A stretch of DNA of 16,211 nt from Deinococcus sp. (GTDB lineage: Bacteria; Deinococcota; Deinococci; Deinococcales; Deinococcaceae): contig JAGLBF010000032.1 in assembly GCA_018260375.1 (NCBI GenBank), forward strand, positions 2,580 to 18,790, read 5' to 3'. Positions 12,196 to 16,211 of this stretch are shown here, piece by piece (the first letter of the stretch is position 1; each line of letters begins with the position of its first letter). Both the position numbers and the translations under genes were made by a program. The notes under the pieces were generated by a model. It had not been told where the DNA came from. It made no database searches and was given only the letters and a program-made list of their open reading frames with translations.

Positions 12196-13908
12196 TCAGT
12201 AGTCAATCACCCCAGGAAACTCTGGATTTGCCACAGGTTTAAGCAGGGCGGGCAACTCCAGTACGGTGCTGAATAAGGGCTTGCCGTCTAGGGTCAGGCG
12301 GTACTCGCCCGCCCCTGCACTGGTGGGCGTGTAGCTGGCTTGCACTGTTTTGCCGCCGGTGTTCAGGCTACCCAGGTCTTTGAGCGACACCCAGGGCGCC
12401 TTGTCACCGCTTGCTGTGCTGAGCCAGGTGAGCGGCAACGTAGCCTGCTGCTGCCCCAACTGAAACCTCGCCACGCCAGGCAAAAGTTGCGGCGTATGCC
12501 CGCCTAGGCTGCCTATCACCGCTGCCAAGGGCCACACCACCAGTCCCTTTTCATTGCGGGCCAGGCTTGCTAGAGGTGCCACAGGTGGAGGGGTAGCCTG
12601 TGTGGGCTGCTGCTGTACGGAAGGCTGTACTGCTACAGGTACGGCGGGTGTGATCTGCTTGGGCAGGTTCGCCAGGGCTTTTTGGGCGGCGGCTTGCTTA
12701 AGGGCCTGAATGCTGCGGCGCTCCTGCGTGCTCAGCGGCCTGCCGTAGCCGGCAGCGACCTGGCGGTAAAAGCTCCAAGGGCCGTCGGCGAGCGGGGCTA
12801 GAGCAGTAAAACTGCTGACCTTGCCGCCGCCTGTCTGTACATACACCGTTCCCTGTGGACTGACATTGACGCTGGTGTCTATCTTGTTGCCCACTTTGAG
12901 CGCCCAGTAAGGCTGACCGTTGCCGCTCAGGGCGTGCAAGGTGCCGTTTAAGTCGCCGACCAGCAGCGTGCCACCCGTTAGTTCGGCTGCGGGCGCGGCG
13001 ATAGGGCCTGTGGCTGTGTAGTCCCAGACCTTCTGTCCGTCGGTAGTCAGGGCGTAGAGCTTACCGTCGTAGCTGCCCACCACCACCAAGTTGCCGCTGG
13101 TTACAACTGGGCTAGCATTGACAAAGCCGTCTGTAAGGTAAGTCCAGCGCTGCGTGCCAGTGGGAGACAGGCTGTAAACCTTCTTGTCACCAGAGCCGAA
13201 ATAGAGGTTGCCCTGGGCGTCAATAGCGGGGCTGCTAAACACAGTGGAGCCCGTTGGATAACTCCACAGCAGCTGGCCACTGCCTGAAAGTGCCACAAAG
13301 GTATTGCCCTGCGTACCAAAATAAATTTGCCCGTTGGTGTCTACCACAGGACTGCTAAAAATCGGCACCCCGGCCCGGTAGCGCCACAGGATTTGCCCAG
13401 CAGGGCTGACGGCGTACACGCTGCCTGCGCTGCTCGCAGCAATCAGGCTGCCGTCACTTCGCAGGGCAGGCGTGGCAAAGAGGTCGCCGTCAAGCGTCAC
13501 CGCCCACCGCTTTTTGCCTGTGCGGTCTAGCGCCTGCAAGGTGTCGTCATAGGCCGCCACAATGGTATCGCCCTCAGGCGTAAGCACCGGCTGGGCACGG
13601 CCTATGTCACCCAGTTTGTAGCTCCAAAGCACGTTGCCGCTGCTATCCAGGTGGTACAAGGTCGCATCTAGCCCAATAAAACTGATGTCGCCATTGTCGC
13701 CCACAGCCACGTTGCCCAGCGCCTTGACATCCTTACTCCAGGTAGGTGCAGGCTTACTCCAGGTGGATGCGGGCTTGCTTAAGGTGGGCGCGGGTGTGGC
13801 GGCTTGTGCACTCAGCCCCGCCAGTACCATGAGAGCTGAGAGAGAAAAAGTAATACATCTTACATTAGGTGTATGGTTAAGGCGGGCGTTGAACAGGGCT
13901 AAACGCAT
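12196..13908 (-). CDS. Secreted PQQ-type beta-propeller protein with C-terminal extra domain
   Basis: 570 residues. A signal peptide (hydrophobic core 21-34, cleavage after AQA near 36) is followed by three 7-residue units (APTLSKP, ASTWSKP, APTWSKD; 40-60). About seven or eight propeller blades follow (65-370), each close to 'P-V-G-x-I-Y-F-G-x-x-x-x-x-x-A-L-x-x-x-G-x-x-x-W-x-Y'. This is the pattern of PQQ-repeat and BamB-like proteins. A linker rich in Pro and Gln (418-447) leads to a 120-residue C-terminal domain (VVWPLAAVIGSLGG, LPLTWLSTASGDKAPWVSLKDL) resembling a stalk domain of copper-amine-oxidase-N type. The residues needed for a PQQ dehydrogenase are not evident, so a scaffold or wall-binding role is likelier than catalysis. 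It starts at ATG 13908 with AAGGAG 5 nt upstream, so unlike its neighbours it uses a leader and a ribosome site. It is divergent from the secreted repeat protein at 13995. Confidence 0.85.
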   Translation of the reverse strand: MRLALFNARLNHTPNVRCITFSLSALMVLAGLSAQAATPAPTLSKPASTWSKPAPTWSKDVKALGNVAVGDNGDISFIGLDATLYHLDSSGNVLWSYKLGDIGRAQPVLTPEGDTIVAAYDDTLQALDRTGKKRWAVTLDGDLFATPALRSDGSLIAASSAGSVYAVSPAGQILWRYRAGVPIFSSPVVDTNGQIYFGTQGNTFVALSGSGQLLWSYPTGSTVFSSPAIDAQGNLYFGSGDKKVYSLSPTGTQRWTYLTDGFVNASPVVTSGNLVVVGSYDGKLYALTTDGQKVWDYTATGPIAAPAAELTGGTLLVGDLNGTLHALSGNGQPYWALKVGNKIDTSVNVSPQGTVYVQTGGGKVSSFTALAPLADGPWSFYRQVAAGYGRPLSTQERRSIQALKQAAAQKALANLPKQITPAVPVAVQPSVQQQPTQATPPPVAPLASLARNEKGLVVWPLAAVIGSLGGHTPQLLPGVARFQLGQQQATLPLTWLSTASGDKAPWVSLKDLGSLNTGGKTVQASYTPTSAGAGEYRLTLDGKPLFSTVLELPALLKPVANPEFPGVIDY

Positions 13909-13913
13909 AAAAA

Positions 13914-13945
13914 CTCCTTTATACTCTCTTAAATAATACGAGAGT
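13914..13945 (-). promoter_or_regulatory. Ribosome site, -10 and inverted repeat before the propeller gene
   Basis: On the minus strand, TATTAT (13938-13933) is flanked by the inverted repeat ACTCTC (+13923-13928) and GAGAGT (+13940-13945). It is followed by AAGGAG (around 13919-13914) 5 nt before the ATG. An arrangement of equal arms around a -10 box suits an operator, but it could also be a leader hairpin. The divergent gene's box TACTAT lies about 40 bp away. Confidence 0.45.
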
Positions 13946-13982
13946 TTAGTCGTAGCAGGTAGACGATCCTATGCAAGAGTTT

Positions 13983-13988
13983 TACTAT
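13983..13988 (+). promoter_or_regulatory. -10 box of the secreted repeat protein gene
   Basis: TACTAT with TAGACG 17 bp upstream as a fair -35. The ATG at 13995 is 6 nt downstream, matching the leaderless spacing of other genes here, and it favours MKKILF as the true N-terminus over the ATGs at 13971 or 13989. Confidence 0.55.
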
Positions 13989-13994
13989 ATGAAT

Positions 13995-14633
13995 ATGAAA
14001 AAGATCTTATTTATGACGGCTTTCGTGCTGAGCGGCCTGGCTACAGCCCAAACCACCACGCCCACCGCCCCCATGACCCCGCCTCCTGCGGACACCACGC
14101 CCGCTGATCCGACTGCTCCTGCTGATGACACCATGCCTGCCGACCCAACTGCTCCCGCTGATGACACGGCACCCGCTGATCCTACTGCTCCCGCTGACCC
14201 TGCCACTGTGCCAGTCACAGCAGCCCCCGTGGTCACGCAGATGAACATGAACCCCGCTGACCACTACGCCCGCGCCCAAGAACTGGCTGCCCAGGCTGAC
14301 GTAGCCTACCCCGTCGCTTTTTATGACCGCACCCTGTGGAAAGCGGCAGTGGATCAGTCTTACCTGTCCACCCAGGGTAACAGTGACCGCAACTACAATG
14401 CGTACCTGGCCCAGCTGTATACCAAGACCCAGTGGTGGATTAACGCCTACAACGCCTGGAGCAAGCTGGGTACCCTCAATGACACCGAAAAGCAGTGGGC
14501 CGCTCAGAGCGCCGCCAAGCTGGCCTATATAGCTTTGCAACGCGGTGACAAGGCCAGTGCGCGTACCTATGTCACCCAGGGCCTAAGCTGGGCCAACACT
14601 ACCAGCTTGCAAGACATCGCCAAGCGTTTGTAA
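13995..14633 (+). CDS. Secreted protein with Pro/Ala/Asp repeats and helical C-terminal domain
   Basis: 212 residues from MKKILF (13989 or 13971 are alternative starts). The signal peptide is 1-18/19 (MKKILFMTAFVLSGLATA). A low-complexity region has three 12-residue units close to PADPTAPADDTM. A compact helical domain follows (about residues 85-212: DHYARAQELAAQADVAYP, WWINAYNAWSKLG, QWAAQSAAKLAYIALQRGDKASARTYVTQGLSW). It looks TPR-like: paired helices with Ala/Tyr/Leu packing and the 'ALQRGDKASA' turn. The repeats probably form a flexible acidic spacer outside the cell. I do not recognise a named family. It is divergent from another secreted gene with a Pro-rich region, so a shared envelope role is plausible. 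A terminator-like hairpin follows at 14731. Confidence 0.75.
   Translation: MKKILFMTAFVLSGLATAQTTTPTAPMTPPPADTTPADPTAPADDTMPADPTAPADDTAPADPTAPADPATVPVTAAPVVTQMNMNPADHYARAQELAAQADVAYPVAFYDRTLWKAAVDQSYLSTQGNSDRNYNAYLAQLYTKTQWWINAYNAWSKLGTLNDTEKQWAAQSAAKLAYIALQRGDKASARTYVTQGLSWANTTSLQDIAKRL
14100..14207 (+). repeat. Three 36-bp in-frame tandem repeats
   Basis: Units at 14100-14135, 14136-14171 and 14172-14207 code for PADPTAPADDTM, PADPTAPADDTA and PADPTAPADPAT. Many differences between units are silent (gctgat/gccgac, ccgact/ccaact/cctact), so the peptide is kept while the DNA drifts. Confidence 0.85.
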
Positions 14634-14730
14634 CGTTTGTAAGAGGTCGCTGCGGTAGAGGGCTGAATGGTGCCGCCCTGGTCAGTATCAACGCTTTTAT
14701 CAATGCCTTTATTTAGAAATTAATAAACAT

Positions 14731-14765
14731 GCCGCTTCCTATACAGAGAGGCGGCGTTATTTATA
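14731..14765 (+). terminator. Rho-independent terminator of the secreted repeat protein gene
   Basis: GCCGCTTC (14731-14738) pairs with GAGGCGGC (14748-14755), with one G-T wobble, around a 9-nt loop. It is followed by GTTATTTATAT. It lies about 100 bp after the stop codon, and the AT-rich flanks on both sides could allow use from either strand. Confidence 0.6.
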
Positions 14766-14784
14766 TAAGTATCTCAACGGAAAC

Positions 14785-14892
14785 TTATACGGATTCCGTT
14801 TAATTCGTTGTACTATGATTGCCCTAGTTGCCTGTCCTATGGTAAACTAAGAAGATATACCTATAACTAATTTTCCGTAATGCTTATTATAC
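14785..14892 (+). repeat. 108-bp dispersed intergenic repeat, copy 2
   Basis: An ungapped match to 47-154 with about 7 differences. Here it stands without the joined ATACGGA-family tail found at 1-46, which confirms the true left boundary near TTATACGGATTCCG. It contains TTGCCC, 18 bp and TAAACT, which could act as a rightward promoter; copy 1 has CAAACT instead. Confidence 0.85.
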
Positions 14893-15018
14893 ACCTTCCA
14901 CTTGCTTTTACTACCGTCGCAAAGGTACTTTCTGCGCTTGTACAGTGAGGAATCTGTATCTTTTGCTGCTCGCAGCCGCTTTTTATCAATCAGGTTGTTT
15001 CGGCTTGAACCAGACTCG
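14893..15018. other. Gap after the 108-bp repeat, nothing firm seen
   Basis: A GTG at 14945 opens a frame with a lipoprotein-like leader (MRNLYLLLLAAAFYQSGC), but it soon runs antisense through the cysteine desulfurase gene and loses any protein character. It may be a remnant. No terminator for the opposite gene is clear. Confidence 0.3.
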
Positions 15019-16146
15019 TTATGACACGGCGCAGCGGCGTACGGCGTCTATAAAAAGCTCTGCTGCCTGCTCAATGTCTTGCGGGGTGGTGGCGGGCCCA
15101 AAGCTAAAGCGCACAGTGGCGCGGGCTTCTGAGTCGCTGAAACCCAGCGCGCTCAGCACATGGCTGGGCTGCATGGTGCCTGCTGAGCATGCGCTGCCCG
15201 CTGAGACACACACGCCTGCAAAATCCAGATTCATCAGCAGGGCTTCGCCGTCGGTGCGTTCAGCGGTAAAGGAGGCCACCTTGGGGCTACCCTGCGGTGT
15301 GTGGTTTGCCCGAATACCCTGCTCAGTGGCGAGCCGCGCTGTGAGCTGGTCGTTGAGGGCGCGCAAATGTTGCCAGGTGGCGGGCTGCGCCTGTGCCGCT
15401 GCTTGCAGGCTGAGGCCCGCTGCGTACAGGCCAGGGGTGTTCTGAGTGCCAGCACGCAGACCCTTTTCCTGTCCGCCGCCGAGGATCATGGGGGGTAATT
15501 CTAGCCCCCGGCGGATATACAGCAGGCCCACGCCCAGCGGCCCGCCCCATTTGTGGGCGCTCAAGGTGACGTAGTCGGCTCCCCAGTTTTGTACATCAAG
15601 CGGGAGTACGCCGGGGGCTTGTACCGCGTCGGTGTGCAGCAGTGCGCCGCCGGTGTGGGCGATGCGGCTCATGGCGGCGATGTCTTGTATGCTGCCCAGT
15701 TCGTTATTCACCAGGTGGAAGCTGACCAATTTGGTCTCTGGGCGCATGGCTTGTTGCAGCTGTTGGGGGTCAATACCACCATGCTGGTCAGGTTGCAAGT
15801 AGGTGACCGCTACGCCCCGCGCTTCTAGTTGCCGTGCAGGTGCTAGCGTTGCTGAGTGTTCAATGTTACTGGTAATCAGGTGGCTGCCTGGAGGAGCGTG
15901 CAAAAACGTGCTGAGCAGCACCTGATTGCTGCCCTCGCTACCACCCCCGTTGGCTATCAGCGTCAGCGGGTGTACACCCAGGGCGGCGGCGGCGGCGGCG
16001 CGGCCTTCTTCCAGCAGTTCACGGGCGCGCTGACCTGCCAGATGTACGCTAGCAGGGTTGCCCACCACCTGCTGTGCGGCGCGGGTATAGGCTTCTAGCG
16101 CCAGCGGGGTCATGGGATGCGTGGCGGCGTAGTCAAGGTAAATCAT
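15019..16146 (-). CDS. Cysteine desulfurase (NifS/IscS family)
   Basis: PLP enzyme that takes sulfur from cysteine for Fe-S clusters or tRNA thiolation. 375 residues in the fold-type I layout: YLDYAATHPM (3-12), the phosphate-binding region NGGGSEGSN (66-74), His97 in SNIEHSATL stacking on PLP, NNELGSIQDI (147-156), HTDAVQAPG (171-179), PLP lysine Lys199 in LSAHKWGGPLGVG, Arg231 in GLRAGTQN, and catalytic Cys320 in SAGSACSAG, followed by QPSHVLSALG. The compact active loop and length fit the class I NifS/IscS type. The phosphate motif differs from the usual GGTES(D/N)N form. TACACT lies 6 nt before the ATG at 16146. Sulfur acceptors such as iscU or mnmA are not in view, so which pathway it serves is open. 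Confidence 0.94.
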   Translation of the reverse strand: MIYLDYAATHPMTPLALEAYTRAAQQVVGNPASVHLAGQRARELLEEGRAAAAAALGVHPLTLIANGGGSEGSNQVLLSTFLHAPPGSHLITSNIEHSATLAPARQLEARGVAVTYLQPDQHGGIDPQQLQQAMRPETKLVSFHLVNNELGSIQDIAAMSRIAHTGGALLHTDAVQAPGVLPLDVQNWGADYVTLSAHKWGGPLGVGLLYIRRGLELPPMILGGGQEKGLRAGTQNTPGLYAAGLSLQAAAQAQPATWQHLRALNDQLTARLATEQGIRANHTPQGSPKVASFTAERTDGEALLMNLDFAGVCVSAGSACSAGTMQPSHVLSALGFSDSEARATVRFSFGPATTPQDIEQAAELFIDAVRRCAVS

Positions 16147-16152
16147 ACAGGC

Positions 16153-16158
16153 AGTGTA
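16153..16158 (-). promoter_or_regulatory. -10 box of the cysteine desulfurase gene
   Basis: TACACT on the minus strand, 6 nt (GCCTGT) before the ATG. It is the same hexamer as before the small gene at 2045. Confidence 0.55.
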
Positions 16159-16211
16159 CTGGGCTGGGTGACGGAGCGCTGCAGAAACGGCAACCCAGCA
16201 CAGACGGCAAC

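Noticed and set aside
14945..15445. Open frame with a lipoprotein-like leader (MRNLYLLLLAAAFYQSGC)
   Set aside because: After about 30 residues it runs antisense through the cysteine desulfurase gene. There is no -10 box at the 6-7 nt distance and no ribosome site. At most a remnant.
1..16211. CRISPR array, tRNA or rRNA genes, phage or defence genes
   Set aside because: No regularly spaced repeats, no tRNA-like T-loop with matching stems, and no relevant protein motifs were seen on either strand.

Overview
The window looks like a chromosomal piece of a Deinococcus species. The house-keeping proteins (LysRS, GyrB, Hsp33, MurI, ProB, cysteine desulfurase) read like deinococcal versions. A 17-bp palindrome close to the radiation/desiccation response motif lies just upstream of a canonical gyrB promoter. 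Most genes begin 6-7 nt after a TANNNT-type -10 box, the leaderless layout known from Deinococcus. Gaps hold families of short non-coding repeats of the kind described in this genus. Base composition looks moderate for the genus (by eye, not computed). The species cannot be named from the sequence alone.

Layout: two joined repeat elements (1-154), then lysS (-). A gene-poor gap of about 330 bp is followed by a tiny two-helix membrane protein (+) and an RbsA/NupO-type double ABC ATPase (+) with no permease beside it. A 136-bp repeat element (4035-4170) abuts the stop codon of murI (-). murI is divergent from a secreted beta-barrel protein (+), which is followed by a large hairpin (5880-5930) and a composite repeat (5970-6146) that abuts the gyrB stop. 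gyrB (-) has a full -35/-10 promoter, an RDRM-like operator and a leader of about 210 nt. A second full 136-bp element (8552-8687) sits directly before the promoter of a four-helix membrane protein (+). After another degenerate repeat come hslO (-), proB (+, no proA beside it), a 74-aa conserved-looking protein (-), a large secreted PQQ-type beta-propeller protein (-), and divergently a secreted Pro/Ala/Asp-repeat protein (+) with its own terminator. A second copy of the 108-bp repeat precedes the 3' end of a NifS/IscS-type cysteine desulfurase (-), whose start lies near the window end.

There is no obvious multi-gene pathway or defence system here. Most genes are single transcription units with their own -10 box. 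The most informative non-coding content is the gyrB operator/promoter, the window-wide leaderless start pattern, and a family of related repeats with TA-CGGA/TCCG-TA ends. Two of these repeats begin exactly after stop codons, and they carry a small stem-loop whose two arms vary together between copies.
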